Shown here piece after piece: positions 43,587 to 52,251 of a stretch of DNA of 64,000 bases. Each line of letters opens with the position of its first letter. Position 1 is the stretch's first letter. The stretch lies in the NCBI RefSeq assembly GCF_900113115.1, contig NZ_FOOF01000009.1:62001-126000 (forward strand). The letters are read 5' to 3'. The notes below the pieces were generated by a model. The model was not told the origin of the DNA. It worked only from the letters and a program-made list of their open reading frames with translations, and did not search any database. Source of the DNA: Duganella sp. CF458. GTDB lineage: Bacteria > Pseudomonadota > Gammaproteobacteria > Burkholderiales > Burkholderiaceae_D. The position numbers and the translations under genes were made by a program.

Positions 43587-45080
43587 ATGAAAGAAATACA
43601 TGCACTCCTGCAACAAGCCGTTGCCTTGCACCAGAAAGGCGAATTAGCCGCTGCGCAAGCCATTTATGATGAGGTGCTGCGCGCCCAGCCGCTGAACTTC
43701 GATGCCCTGCACCTGAGCGGCGCTTTGGCGCGCCAGCAGGGCGAACCGCAACGTGCGCTGGACCTGATCGATGGCGCACTGGCGATCGACAGCCGCCGCG
43801 CCATCGCCCACTGCAACCGCGGCGTTGCGCTGCAGGATCTGGCCCGTTACGACGAGGCGCTGGCCAGCTTCGAGCGCGCGCTGGCCCTGCAGCCCGGTTA
43901 CGCGATCGCCCTGAGCAACCGCGGCAACGCCTTGCGCCACCTGGGGCATCTCGAGCGCGCCCTGGAAAGCTTCGATGCGGCGCTGCGCCTGTCGCCCAAG
44001 TATGCCGACGCGCTGTGCAACCGTGCACTGACGCTGCAATCGCTGGCGCGCCACGAGGCAGCGCTGGACACCTTCGGCGCGGCATTGCAGGCGCGGCCTG
44101 AATATCCGGAAGCCTTGCACGGCGCAGCCATCTCGCTGCTGGCGCTGGGCCAGCCGGCCGATGCGCTGGAAGGCTTTGAGCGTGCGCTGCACATCCAGCC
44201 GGAGTACGCGGAAGCGTGGTGCTCGCGCGGGGCCTTGCTGCTGCGTGCCCAGGACCATGAAGAAGCGCTATCGAGCTTCCAGGATGCGCTGACGGCGCGC
44301 CCGCGCTATGCGCGCGCCCAGCTTGGCTTGGCGAACACCTTGCGCGCCATGGGGCGCCGCGAGGAGGCAGTCGCGGCCTACCAGGCGGCGCTGGCCTTTG
44401 GTGCGGAGGCCGACACCGTCGGCTACATGCTGGCCATCATGGGTGCGGAACAGGCGCCGGGGGCTTCGCCCGCTGGGTATGTGAAGGCGCTGTTCGACCA
44501 GTACGCCGGCAACTTCGACCGCCACCTGGTCGACGTGCTGCGCTACCGCACGCCGTCCTTGCTGGTGGAGGCCCTGCGCCGCCACCTGCCGGCGGGCGAG
44601 CTCGATATGCTGGACGCCGGCTGCGGCACCGGCTTGTGCGGCCCGCTTTTGCGCCCATTGGCCTGCCTGCTGGAAGGCGTCGACCTGTCGTCGCACATGC
44701 TGGACCGTGCGCGCGATACCGGCCTGTACGACGGCCTGTATTGCGGCGAGATGGTGGCTTATCTGCGCGCGCGCCCGGCCAGCGTCGACGTCATCGTCGC
44801 GGCCGACGTGTTTGTCTACCTGGGCGACCTGAAGCCCGTGTTCTCCGTGGCGCGACTGGCGCTGCGCAGCGGCGGCCGCCTGGCATTTTCGGTGGAGCGG
44901 CACGACGGCGCGGAAGACTTCGCACTGCGCTCCTCGGGACGCTATGCGCATTCGCGCACCGGCATCGAAGCGCTGGCACGCAGCCTCGGCTTCACCATCC
45001 ATGAAATCACCCCGAGCACGCTACGCCAGGAAAGCGGCGAAGACATGCCCGGCTTGCTGGTCATACTGTCGACACCTTGA
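43587..45080 (+). CDS. TPR-repeat SAM-dependent methyltransferase
   Basis: A 497-residue cytoplasmic protein. Residues 1-280 contain about eight TPR units (ALALQPGYAIALSNRGNAL and similar). A class I methyltransferase domain follows, with motif I as LDAGCGTGLCG near 345 and VDVIVAADVFVYLGDL near 405. Similar proteins methylate unknown protein or lipid targets recruited by the TPRs. The ATG at 43587 is taken; a GTG at 43563 is also open. No ribosome site is clear. PnuC starts inside its stop (TGATG). Confidence 0.85.
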   Translation: MKEIHALLQQAVALHQKGELAAAQAIYDEVLRAQPLNFDALHLSGALARQQGEPQRALDLIDGALAIDSRRAIAHCNRGVALQDLARYDEALASFERALALQPGYAIALSNRGNALRHLGHLERALESFDAALRLSPKYADALCNRALTLQSLARHEAALDTFGAALQARPEYPEALHGAAISLLALGQPADALEGFERALHIQPEYAEAWCSRGALLLRAQDHEEALSSFQDALTARPRYARAQLGLANTLRAMGRREEAVAAYQAALAFGAEADTVGYMLAIMGAEQAPGASPAGYVKALFDQYAGNFDRHLVDVLRYRTPSLLVEALRRHLPAGELDMLDAGCGTGLCGPLLRPLACLLEGVDLSSHMLDRARDTGLYDGLYCGEMVAYLRARPASVDVIVAADVFVYLGDLKPVFSVARLALRSGGRLAFSVERHDGAEDFALRSSGRYAHSRTGIEALARSLGFTIHEITPSTLRQESGEDMPGLLVILSTP

Positions 45081-45655
45081 TGCCCGATATGAACATGATG
45101 TCCCTCGAAATAGCCGCAAACGCGGTCATGGCCGTGTCGATCTTCCTGGCCGGGCGCAACAACATCCATTCCTGGTGGACCGGTATTGCCGGCTGCGCGC
45201 TATTCTCGGTGCTGTTCTACGGAGCGCAGTTGTATGCCGACGTGGCGCTGCAATTGTTTTTCATTGTCACCTGCGTCATCGGCTGGCGCCAGTGGCTGCG
45301 CGGCGACCATGGCCACGCGCTGCACATCCGCACCACGCGCCGCGCAACGCTGCTGAAGATGGTGCTGGCCGGTATCGCCGCCACCGCAGCTTATGGCTTG
45401 ATGCTGAAGCATTTCACCGATGCCTTCGCACCGTTTGTCGATTCGACGGTGCTGATGTTCTCCATCATCGCGCAAGTACTGCTGATGGGACGCCGCATCG
45501 AGACCTGGCCAGTGTGGCTGCTGGTGAACACCATCTCCGTGCCGCTCTATGCCAGCCGGGGCCTGTACCTGACGGCGGCGTTGTATGCTGCTTACTGGAT
45601 CAATGCCCTGGTGGCATGGCGGCATTGGCGCCGGCAGCGCATGGCTGGCGCTTAG
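45080..45655 (+). CDS. pnuC: PnuC nicotinamide riboside transporter
   Basis: A 191-residue membrane protein with about seven helices. The C-terminal signature, GRRIETWPVWLLVNTISVPL followed by YLTAALY, is the PnuC ligand-site region. PnuC takes up nicotinamide riboside for NAD synthesis by facilitated diffusion. The ATG at 45080 overlaps the stop of the TPR-methyltransferase by one base. Its 3' end faces the SIMPL gene at a 7-base gap. Confidence 0.92.
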   Translation: MPDMNMMSLEIAANAVMAVSIFLAGRNNIHSWWTGIAGCALFSVLFYGAQLYADVALQLFFIVTCVIGWRQWLRGDHGHALHIRTTRRATLLKMVLAGIAATAAYGLMLKHFTDAFAPFVDSTVLMFSIIAQVLLMGRRIETWPVWLLVNTISVPLYASRGLYLTAALYAAYWINALVAWRHWRRQRMAGA

Positions 45656-45662
45656 AACCGGT

Positions 45663-46376
45663 TCATTTCAGCACGAAGATCGCATTCACGGTCTGCGAAT
45701 ACGCGATTGAATCAGGCACGGAGTACTTGCCGGTTTGCGGCACGGTGCCACGCGATACGCGTCCTGGCTGCTGTTCGATGTAGGGCGCACCAACCTGGTC
45801 GAGCGGACCGCGGGCGATGGCAACCACGGGCCCGAGCTTGCGGCCGAAGGCCTTGGCCAGCGACGCGCCTTTGCTGCGGGCGTCGTCGGCGGCAGCGGAC
45901 ATCAGTTGGGCGTTGATGTCGTCGCCATCCGTGCGGTCGAAGCTGGAACTGATATTGGTGACGTGGTCCATGTCGACCAGCTTGGCGATCAGGGCAGGCC
46001 ATTGCGCCAGGTCACGCACGCGGACGTGGAACAGCCGTCCCATCGAATAGGCGGGTGGCTGCTGCTCGCCGACCGGGACGGTCTTTTTCTCGACTTCATA
46101 AGCCTCGATATCCGCTTCCTGTACGCCGTGTTCGGCCAGCAGCTGCATGGCGCTGGCGCTCAGCTCCTGCAGTTGGCTGGCGGCGATTTGCGCGCTGGCG
46201 TCCTGCGCGCCGGTTTCGAACTTCACTTCGCCGATATCGGGCCGCATCCAAAGCTGCGCCTTGCCGCTGGTGCTGACGAACGGATGCGAAGGCAAGGCGG
46301 GGCCGGATGCCCGGGCGCTGCACGTAACAGCCATTGCACAAGTTGCGATGGCCGCGATGATGAAGCCCAATCTCAT
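45663..46376 (-). CDS. SIMPL (DUF541) domain periplasmic protein
   Basis: A 237-residue exported protein. Signal 1-23, with TCSARA near the cleavage site. The SIMPL/DUF541 domain fills the mature part; TSGKAQLWMRPD, a periodic helical repeat (QIAASQLQELSASAMQLLAE) and the conserved DDARSKGASLAKAFGRKLG are visible. Such proteins are periplasmic oligomers implicated in stress protection. Its ATG overlaps the stop of the TonB-like lipoprotein gene by 4 bases, so it is the last gene of the BlaI-M56 operon. Confidence 0.85.
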   Translation of the reverse strand: MRLGFIIAAIATCAMAVTCSARASGPALPSHPFVSTSGKAQLWMRPDIGEVKFETGAQDASAQIAASQLQELSASAMQLLAEHGVQEADIEAYEVEKKTVPVGEQQPPAYSMGRLFHVRVRDLAQWPALIAKLVDMDHVTNISSSFDRTDGDDINAQLMSAAADDARSKGASLAKAFGRKLGPVVAIARGPLDQVGAPYIEQQPGRVSRGTVPQTGKYSVPDSIAYSQTVNAIFVLK

Positions 46377-46717
46377 TTGCCGTGCTCCTGGATCCAGACG
46401 TATTGCAGATCGGTCTTGCCCGGGCCGTTCTTGAAGCGGCATTTGGCGATGCCGCTGCGGGCCGCTTCGTCCAGGGCCGGGTGGCCGGAGGACTTGACGA
46501 TGGCCGAGTCCTTGACGGCGCCGAGTTCGTCAACGGTGAAGTTGAGGGCGACGGTGCCGGCATGTCCTGCTTTCAAGTCTTCCTGCGGCCAGGCCGGCTT
46601 GGCGCAGGAGCTGAATTCCACGACGGGACGCTGGGCGGCGTCGGTCGATCCGGCATGGGCGCAGGCGGTGAGGGTGGCGAGGGTGGCGAGCATGGCTGCG
46701 GTGCATAGGTGTTTCAT
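46373..46717 (-). CDS. TonB-like C-terminal domain lipoprotein
   Basis: A 114-residue protein. The N-terminus (MKHLCTAAMLATLATLTAC) ends in a lipobox, so lipid attachment at C19 is likely. The rest is one TonB C-terminal-like domain (CAKPAWPQEDLKAGHAG, then SGHPALDEAARSGIAKCRF). It closely resembles the C-terminal domain of the upstream M56 protein, including the paired cysteines. No proline-rich spacer or ExbB/D partner is present, so classical TonB energy transfer is unlikely. AGGAGA precedes the ATG. Confidence 0.85.
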   Translation of the reverse strand: MKHLCTAAMLATLATLTACAHAGSTDAAQRPVVEFSSCAKPAWPQEDLKAGHAGTVALNFTVDELGAVKDSAIVKSSGHPALDEAARSGIAKCRFKNGPGKTDLQYVWIQEHGK

Positions 46718-46730
46718 TGGTTTGTCTCCT

Positions 46731-47978
46731 TTAGTCGAGGGTCCACACATACTGCATTTGTTGCCACGATTCGACGGGCTTGCCGCGAACCTTGGCGGGT
46801 GAGAAGCGGCATTTGCCGATGCCGTTTTGCGCTGCTTTATCCAGCCCAACATGGCCGCTGGACCTGACCACCCTGGAACCGGTGACGTCTCCTTTCGCAT
46901 TGATGCGGAAACTGAGCGTGACGGCGCCGGTATGCTCGGCTTGGAGGTCTTCTTGCGGCCACAGCGGCTTGGCGCAGGATCTGAAGTCGACCACTGCCGG
47001 CGTGCGTGCGGCCGGGACGCTGGCGGCATCGACACGGGCATTGGCGTAGCCGGCCAGGCAGGCGGCCGTGATACCGAACGCCGCCAGCAATCCTTTCCAG
47101 TTGCTGCGTTGCTGCGGCGGCAGCATCAGGTGGCGGATGCGCTGCATCAGGTCCCCGCCATCGGCCGCCAGCGCTAGTCGCTGCGAAGCGAACTGCATCT
47201 TCTCCAGCTCGGACAGCGCCAGCGCCAGCCTGCGCGGTTCGCCTGTCAGTTGCGCGGCGATCCCGTCGGCCACCAGCTCGCGCTCATGGCGGATGCGGCG
47301 CGACAACCACCACACTGCCGGATGGTAGAACAGCAAGGTTTCGACCACGTTCTGCAGCAGGTTGACCAGGTAGTCGTGACGGCGCACGTGGGCCAGCTCA
47401 TGCGCCAGCAGCGCTTCCAGCAATTCCGGCGGCATGCGCGCCACCAAGGCTGCCGGCACCAGCACGACCGGGCGCCACCAGCCCGCGGTGATCGGGCTGG
47501 CCAGCGCTTCAACGATGCGCAGGCCGACTTCGCGGCGGATGCCGAGGCGGGCTGCAAGTTGTGACAGGCGTTGCTGCCAATGTTGGTTGCGGCCACCGGT
47601 GCGGCGGGCACGGGCGATCCAGGCCAGGCCCAAAACGCTGCGTAGCGCCAGGGCCCCGACGCAGGCCAGCCAGGCTGCCACCAGCAGCGGCAGGCGGTTG
47701 TCGATGCTGGCCAGAAGATCGCTTTGTGCAAACGTGTCGGCGCCGCCCGCCAGCACCAGGGCTTGCAGGGAGTGCGGCGTGGCTTGCAGGGCGCTGGCGA
47801 ATTCGAAAGCGGGCCATAGCAGGCAGGCCAGCATCGCCGCGCAGGCCAGGCCATATCGGGCGGCGGGGCGGGCCCCGCGCATCAGCCAAAGCAGGGTAGC
47901 GGCGGCGAGGCCAACCAGCGCGCCTTGCCAGAGGAAGTGGATCAGGGTCCAGCCGGCGGCGTGGATGATCTCATTCAT
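46731..47978 (-). CDS. M56 (BlaR1/MecR1-like) membrane peptidase with TonB C-terminal domain
   Basis: A 415-residue protein. Four membrane helices lie in the first 130 residues and near 295-315. The zinc motif HELAH is at 193-197, with the distal ligand in ERELVADGIA. The last 90 residues form a TonB-type domain (CAKPLWPQEDLQAEHTG) facing the periplasm instead of the penicillin-binding domain of BlaR1. By family knowledge the peptidase cleaves the BlaI-type repressor after a signal. It overlaps the BlaI gene by 8 bases. Confidence 0.92.
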   Translation of the reverse strand: MNEIIHAAGWTLIHFLWQGALVGLAAATLLWLMRGARPAARYGLACAAMLACLLWPAFEFASALQATPHSLQALVLAGGADTFAQSDLLASIDNRLPLLVAAWLACVGALALRSVLGLAWIARARRTGGRNQHWQQRLSQLAARLGIRREVGLRIVEALASPITAGWWRPVVLVPAALVARMPPELLEALLAHELAHVRRHDYLVNLLQNVVETLLFYHPAVWWLSRRIRHERELVADGIAAQLTGEPRRLALALSELEKMQFASQRLALAADGGDLMQRIRHLMLPPQQRSNWKGLLAAFGITAACLAGYANARVDAASVPAARTPAVVDFRSCAKPLWPQEDLQAEHTGAVTLSFRINAKGDVTGSRVVRSSGHVGLDKAAQNGIGKCRFSPAKVRGKPVESWQQMQYVWTLD

Positions 47979-48354
47979 TTGGCTTGTCCTCCTGCTTAAG
48001 CAGTTCCTCGATTTCCGCGCGTTCTTTCTTCGAGATGCCGCTTTTCAAGGCCGCCAGCACCAGGGCCTTGGCGGAGCCGGCGAAGGCGCGCTGCAGCAGG
48101 TCTTGCAGCATATTGCCCTGCATCGCCTCGCGCGCCACCGCGGCGGCGTAGATATGGGAGCGCTGGCTTTCGTCGCGGATCAGCAAGCCCTTGCCATGCA
48201 TGATCTGCATCAGGCGCAACACGGCACCGTAGGCCAGGTCGGGCTTGTCGGCCAACATGGACTCGTGCACCTGTTTGGCGGTGGCGGGGCCCAGCGGCCA
48301 GATCGCTTGCAACAGTTCCAGCTCGGCTGGCGTGGGTTTCGGAGTGGTGGCCAT
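47971..48354 (-). CDS. BlaI/MecI/CopY family repressor
   Basis: A 127-residue winged-helix repressor. The opening PTPAELELLQAIWPLGPATAKQVHE and the recognition-helix region YGAVLRLMQIMHGKGLLIRDE are the BlaI signatures. The C-terminal helices serve dimerization and hold the cleavage region. It is the first gene of an operon with the M56 peptidase, TonB-like lipoprotein and SIMPL protein. Dyads in the 5' gap are plausible operators. Confidence 0.93.
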   Translation of the reverse strand: MATTPKPTPAELELLQAIWPLGPATAKQVHESMLADKPDLAYGAVLRLMQIMHGKGLLIRDESQRSHIYAAAVAREAMQGNMLQDLLQRAFAGSAKALVLAALKSGISKKERAEIEELLKQEDKPNE

Positions 48355-48389
48355 GTTTATTTCCTTGTAAGGTTTTAACTAGAATAGCC

Positions 48390-48399
48390 TGTCTAGACA
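48390..48399. promoter_or_regulatory. BlaI-type operator candidate 1
   Basis: A perfect palindrome, tgtctagaca, lies 36 bases upstream of the BlaI start on the minus strand. Its half-site TGTCTA also occurs in the second dyad. Confidence 0.5.
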
Positions 48400-48436
48400 T
48401 AGTTGTATACTTCGCGTTGGCCGCTGTGGCGAAATG

Positions 48437-48452
48437 TAGACAAAGCTGTCTA
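48437..48452. promoter_or_regulatory. BlaI-type operator candidate 2
   Basis: A perfect dyad, tagaca-4-tgtcta, repeats the half-sites of the palindrome at 48390-48399. The centres are about 50 bases apart, roughly five helical turns. Confidence 0.5.
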
Positions 48453-48524
48453 TAGATCTAAATTGCATATAAATCTGAGTTTTAATTAGTTTCAGAAATG
48501 AAAGGTCGACGTTATAGTTGCCGT

Positions 48525-48599
48525 ATGAAAACGCCAGCCTTACATCGCCGCCACACCATCTACCTGCTCTGCATGGCGCAGTGCATGTGCCGCTGCTAA
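48525..48599 (+). CDS. Possible cysteine-rich leader peptide before the TonB receptor
   Basis: A 24-residue frame ending LLCMAQCMCRC with four cysteines in the last nine residues. It ends 89 bases before the receptor start. TATAGT at 48513-48518 could make it nearly leaderless. No ribosome site is seen. A leader peptide that senses metal or amino-acid state is possible, but the frame could be chance. Confidence 0.35.
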   Translation: MKTPALHRRHTIYLLCMAQCMCRC

Positions 48600-48688
48600 G
48601 CGCGCCCCACCCGAATCCCTCGCAATACACCGTTTCGCCGACCCCGCCCACGAGGCAGGCTGGCCCCCGCTTACCCAAAAGGAAGAAC

Positions 48689-51250
48689 ATGATCAAGCCT
48701 CTCAGCATCACCCTGGCCATTGCGGCCGCTTTCCCGCAGCTGTCCTACGCCGAAGAAGAACTGGCCCGTGTCGTCGTTACCGGCTCGAATATCCGCACCT
48801 CGCAGAAAGAAGGCGCGAGCGCCGTGCAGGTGCTGACCGCCAAGGAACTGGCCGCCACCGGCAAGACCACCGTGGCGGACATCCTGCGCACCATTTCCGC
48901 CAACAGCGGCAACAGCTACAACGAGCAGTACACCGGCAGCTTCTCGGCCGGTACCGCGGGCCTGTCGCTGCGCGGCCTGGGCCAGAAGAACACCCTGATC
49001 CTGGTGAACGGCAAGCGCGTGTCTTCCTACGCCACGGCACAAGACCTGCAGGAAGTCTTTGTCGACCTGAACTCGCTGCCGATGGCGGCCGTGCAGCGTA
49101 TCGAAGTGCTGAAGGACGGCGCTTCCTCCGTCTACGGTTCCGACGCGGTGGCGGGTGTGGTCAACATCATCCTGTACAAGGAATTCAAGGGCACCGAGGT
49201 GAGCGCGCAGGTGGGTTCGTCCACTGAAGGCACCGGCCAGCTTGAACGCAGCGCAGCGCTGCAGACCGGCTTTGGCAGCCTTGACGACAAAGGCTGGAGC
49301 GTGGTGTTCTCGCTCGACGCGCTGAAGCGCGACAAGCTGCAGCAGACCGACGTGTCCTACCTGCGCGGCAGCGATTTCCACGGCTATGCCAACGGTACGC
49401 TGGCGTGGACCCCGACCAATTATTACGGCACTACCGATGCGACCAGGCAGTTGGGTGGTGTGCAGGGGCCGCTGCAGGTGCAGAACTACGGCGACATCAC
49501 GCCAGGCAAGAGCGGCCAGGTGCTGGCCTATAACCCGGCCGAATTCCGCACCCTGGTCCCGGGCGTGGAGCGCGTGCACACCTCGCTGCGCGGCACCCTG
49601 AAACTGAACGAGGACACCGAGGCCTATGCGGAAGGCCTGTACGGCTACTCCTGGGCGGAGCAGACGTTCGGCGCGCCCTTGACGGTGGGTAGCGGCCTGC
49701 GTGCATGGAACAACAGCAAGCAGGCGCTGGATAACATCACCGTGGCGCTGCCGGTTGGCCACCCGAATAATCCGGGTACAACTGCACTGCCGTTCACCGC
49801 CACGCTGTTCGACCTGGGCCCGCGCCTGAAGGAAGACAAGGTGGACTTCTATCGCGTGCTGACCGGCGTCAAGGGTGTGTGGAACGGCTGGGAATATGAC
49901 GCTTCCATCGCCCGCTCCGGCAGCAAGCTGAAGGAAACCGTGGATAACTTCGTCAACCGCTACGAGTTCGAGAAAGTGCTGGCAGACGGCAGCTACAACT
50001 TCGCCGACCAGTCGCTAAACAGTGGAGCGGTGCGCAACCGGCTGCGCCTGTCGACCCTGCGTCCTGCCCAATCGAAGCTGACCGTGGCCGACTTCAACGC
50101 ATCCAGGGAACTGCTGGACCTGCCGGCCGGTGCGCTGGGCTTCGCCTTCGGCGGCCAATGGCGCCAGGAAGAAATGAATTCCAACACCTCGACCGCCGTG
50201 CTGTCGGGCACCGAACTGCGTCCTGCGATCAACATCATCCAGGGCAAGCGTGAAGTGACCGCGGCCTTCGCCGAATTCAACGTGCCGGTGCTGAAAGACC
50301 TGACCTTCAACCTGGCCGGCCGTGCCGACAAATACAGCGATTTCGGCTCGGCCTTCTCGCCGAAAGCCAGCGTGCGTTACCAGGCCGCCCCGTGGCTGCT
50401 GCTGCGCGGTACCGTGTCGCGCGGCTTCCGGGCACCGTCGCTGCCGGAGATCACCAATTCGACTTCCGTCAGCTATGGCTCCGTGCTCGATGCGAAAGAC
50501 CCGATCACGCCAGGCCAGTCGCGCGGCGTGACCAACATCACCGTCGCCAATACCGAACTGTCGCCCGAGCGCTCCAGGAACGTGAACCTGGGCTTTGTGG
50601 TGTCGCCGTCGGCCAACAGCAGCGTAGGCGTGGACTTCTTCCATATCCGCACCAATGGCGTGATCGACACCGAAAGCACCGACACCATCCTGGCCAACGA
50701 AAGCACGCACCCTGAGAAAGTGGTGCGCGACCAGCAGGGCCGCATCCTGACCCTGTACCGCCAGTACGCCAACCAGGGCGAGCGCGTGGTAAGCGGCATC
50801 GACGTCGACCTGCGCTACAAGCTGCCGAAGTCTGCCTACGGCAACGTGACCCTGAATGCGCAATTGAGCCGCGTGTTCAAGTACGAGCAGCCGCTGTCGA
50901 ACGGCGAGCCGCTGACCAACGGCGCCGGCACCAACTACTTCGGTTCGATCCCGAAATGGCGCGGTACCACCAGCGCTACCTGGGAACTGGGACAGTGGAC
51001 CAGCAACGCGGCATGGAATTATGTTGACGGCTACCAGCAGACCACCCGGCCGGGCGAGCGCGTGAAGCCGTTTGCCACGGTGGACCTGAACGTGGGCTAC
51101 AAGATCAGCGCAGCCACCAGCGTGCACCTGCTGCTGGCCAATGCCTTCGACCGCAAGCCTTCATGGGACAGCTCGTTCAACTTCTTCGACTATACCCAGG
51201 GCGATCCGCGCGGCCGCTTCGCGTCAGTCAAGCTCAATCACAAGTTTTGA
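48689..51250 (+). CDS. TonB-dependent outer-membrane receptor
   Basis: An 853-residue receptor. Signal 1-20 (AFPQLSYA). The TonB box region is ELARVVVTGSN. The plug domain (about 40-160) includes LSLRGLGQKNTLILVNGKR and RIEVLKDGASSVYGSDAVAGVVNI. The beta barrel fills the rest and ends in the outer-membrane signature FASVKLNHKF. The substrate is unknown. GGAAGAAC precedes the ATG at 48689; the earlier frame from 48518 covers the leader region and is rejected. Its last 17 bases overlap the convergent REC-AraC gene. Confidence 0.95.
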   Translation: MIKPLSITLAIAAAFPQLSYAEEELARVVVTGSNIRTSQKEGASAVQVLTAKELAATGKTTVADILRTISANSGNSYNEQYTGSFSAGTAGLSLRGLGQKNTLILVNGKRVSSYATAQDLQEVFVDLNSLPMAAVQRIEVLKDGASSVYGSDAVAGVVNIILYKEFKGTEVSAQVGSSTEGTGQLERSAALQTGFGSLDDKGWSVVFSLDALKRDKLQQTDVSYLRGSDFHGYANGTLAWTPTNYYGTTDATRQLGGVQGPLQVQNYGDITPGKSGQVLAYNPAEFRTLVPGVERVHTSLRGTLKLNEDTEAYAEGLYGYSWAEQTFGAPLTVGSGLRAWNNSKQALDNITVALPVGHPNNPGTTALPFTATLFDLGPRLKEDKVDFYRVLTGVKGVWNGWEYDASIARSGSKLKETVDNFVNRYEFEKVLADGSYNFADQSLNSGAVRNRLRLSTLRPAQSKLTVADFNASRELLDLPAGALGFAFGGQWRQEEMNSNTSTAVLSGTELRPAINIIQGKREVTAAFAEFNVPVLKDLTFNLAGRADKYSDFGSAFSPKASVRYQAAPWLLLRGTVSRGFRAPSLPEITNSTSVSYGSVLDAKDPITPGQSRGVTNITVANTELSPERSRNVNLGFVVSPSANSSVGVDFFHIRTNGVIDTESTDTILANESTHPEKVVRDQQGRILTLYRQYANQGERVVSGIDVDLRYKLPKSAYGNVTLNAQLSRVFKYEQPLSNGEPLTNGAGTNYFGSIPKWRGTTSATWELGQWTSNAAWNYVDGYQQTTRPGERVKPFATVDLNVGYKISAATSVHLLLANAFDRKPSWDSSFNFFDYTQGDPRGRFASVKLNHKF

Positions 51251-52001
51251 TGATTGAGGCGCGGTAGCTGCTGGGCGTCGTGCCCATCCGCTCGCGGAAG
51301 GCGGTAGCGAAATTGCCGGCATTGGCAAAGCCCAGCAGCAGCGCGATGTCTTGCACGTCCATGTCGGTATCGCGCAGCAAATGCGTGCCGCGCTGGATGC
51401 GCGCTTCGCGGATATAGGCGAACACGGTCATGCCGGTGTGGGTGCGGAACAGCTGGTTCAGCTTTTCGCGGTAGGTACCCACGCTGGCGGCGATTTCCGC
51501 CAGGCCGGGCAGGGCAGCCAGGTTGTCGTAGATCAGGCGCTTGGCTGCATTGACGATCACCGAGTCGGTATCGATCGGTTCGGCTTCGGTGGCTTCCACC
51601 GGGGGCCGCTTCATCAGATTCAGGTGCACGTGGATGCGTGCCGCCAGTTCACCTGGCGTAAACGGCTTGCTGACAAAGTCGACGCCGCCAAGCTGAAGGC
51701 CCATGATGCGGTCTTCCACCGCTTCGGTGCCGCTCAGGAAAATAATCGGGATATCGCGCGTGGCCGGATTGGCCTTAAGTAAACGACAACACGTGTAGCC
51801 GTCCATATTGGGCATCCGCACGTCCAGCAGGATCAGGTCGGGCTGGCCGGACAGCGCCAGCTGGTAACCCTGTTCGCCATTGAACGCCACCGAAACGCGG
51901 TAGGGCATTTCGCTTAACAAGTCGACGAGCATGCGCTGTTCGAACGCGGAGTCATCCACGATCAGGATATTGCGCACTTGTGCGTCGCTGGTCAGGTACA
52001 T
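51234..52001 (-). CDS. Response regulator with AraC-type DNA-binding domain
   Basis: A 255-residue regulator. The receiver domain covers 8-125, with acidic pair D16-D17, phosphoacceptor D60 (LILLDVRMPNMDG), the Thr/Ser region FLSGTE and lysine K111 region SKPFTP. The AraC-type helix-turn-helix pair covers 160-255 (IAASVGTYREKLNQLFRTHTG, then IALLLGFANAGNFATAFRE). The ATG at 52001 is chosen for the family N-terminus; no ribosome site is visible. No partner kinase is adjacent; it converges on the TonB receptor gene and may regulate it. Confidence 0.9.
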   Translation of the reverse strand: MYLTSDAQVRNILIVDDSAFEQRMLVDLLSEMPYRVSVAFNGEQGYQLALSGQPDLILLDVRMPNMDGYTCCRLLKANPATRDIPIIFLSGTEAVEDRIMGLQLGGVDFVSKPFTPGELAARIHVHLNLMKRPPVEATEAEPIDTDSVIVNAAKRLIYDNLAALPGLAEIAASVGTYREKLNQLFRTHTGMTVFAYIREARIQRGTHLLRDTDMDVQDIALLLGFANAGNFATAFRERMGTTPSSYRASIIKTCD

Positions 52002-52251
52002 GGTTTTTTTTGCTGGGGCTGTGTTGCATATTATGCCCATGTTTAAAGAAAAAGTTGCGCATTTCACATTGGGCAGAGGCTTTCTCTCCTCTGGCAAAAG
52101 TAATGTGCGCCGCAACAACGCCGAATGGAAAGAAGATAGCGACGTTCCTTGCAAGAGTGATTTTTGGTGAGTCTTTTAGGGGTGTTTTCGCGGTTCAATT
52201 GAGTCTGAAGCATTCAACTGGTTAAATTAAACCAACTGACTAGGAGGCAAC

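Larger units (their letters stand above)
48355..48688. other. 334-bp divergent gap between the BlaI operon and the TonB receptor
   Basis: This A/T-rich gap is about 330 bases long. It holds two TGTC/GACA dyads near the BlaI side, a possible short cysteine-rich frame at 48525-48599 and the receptor's ribosome site. A long frame on the minus strand (48379-48720) has no ribosome site and runs into the receptor gene, so it is treated as noise. Confidence 0.7.

Noticed and set aside
48379..48720. A 113-residue open frame on the minus strand in the BlaI/receptor gap
   Set aside because: No ribosome site, no motif, and it runs into the receptor signal peptide and the operator dyads.
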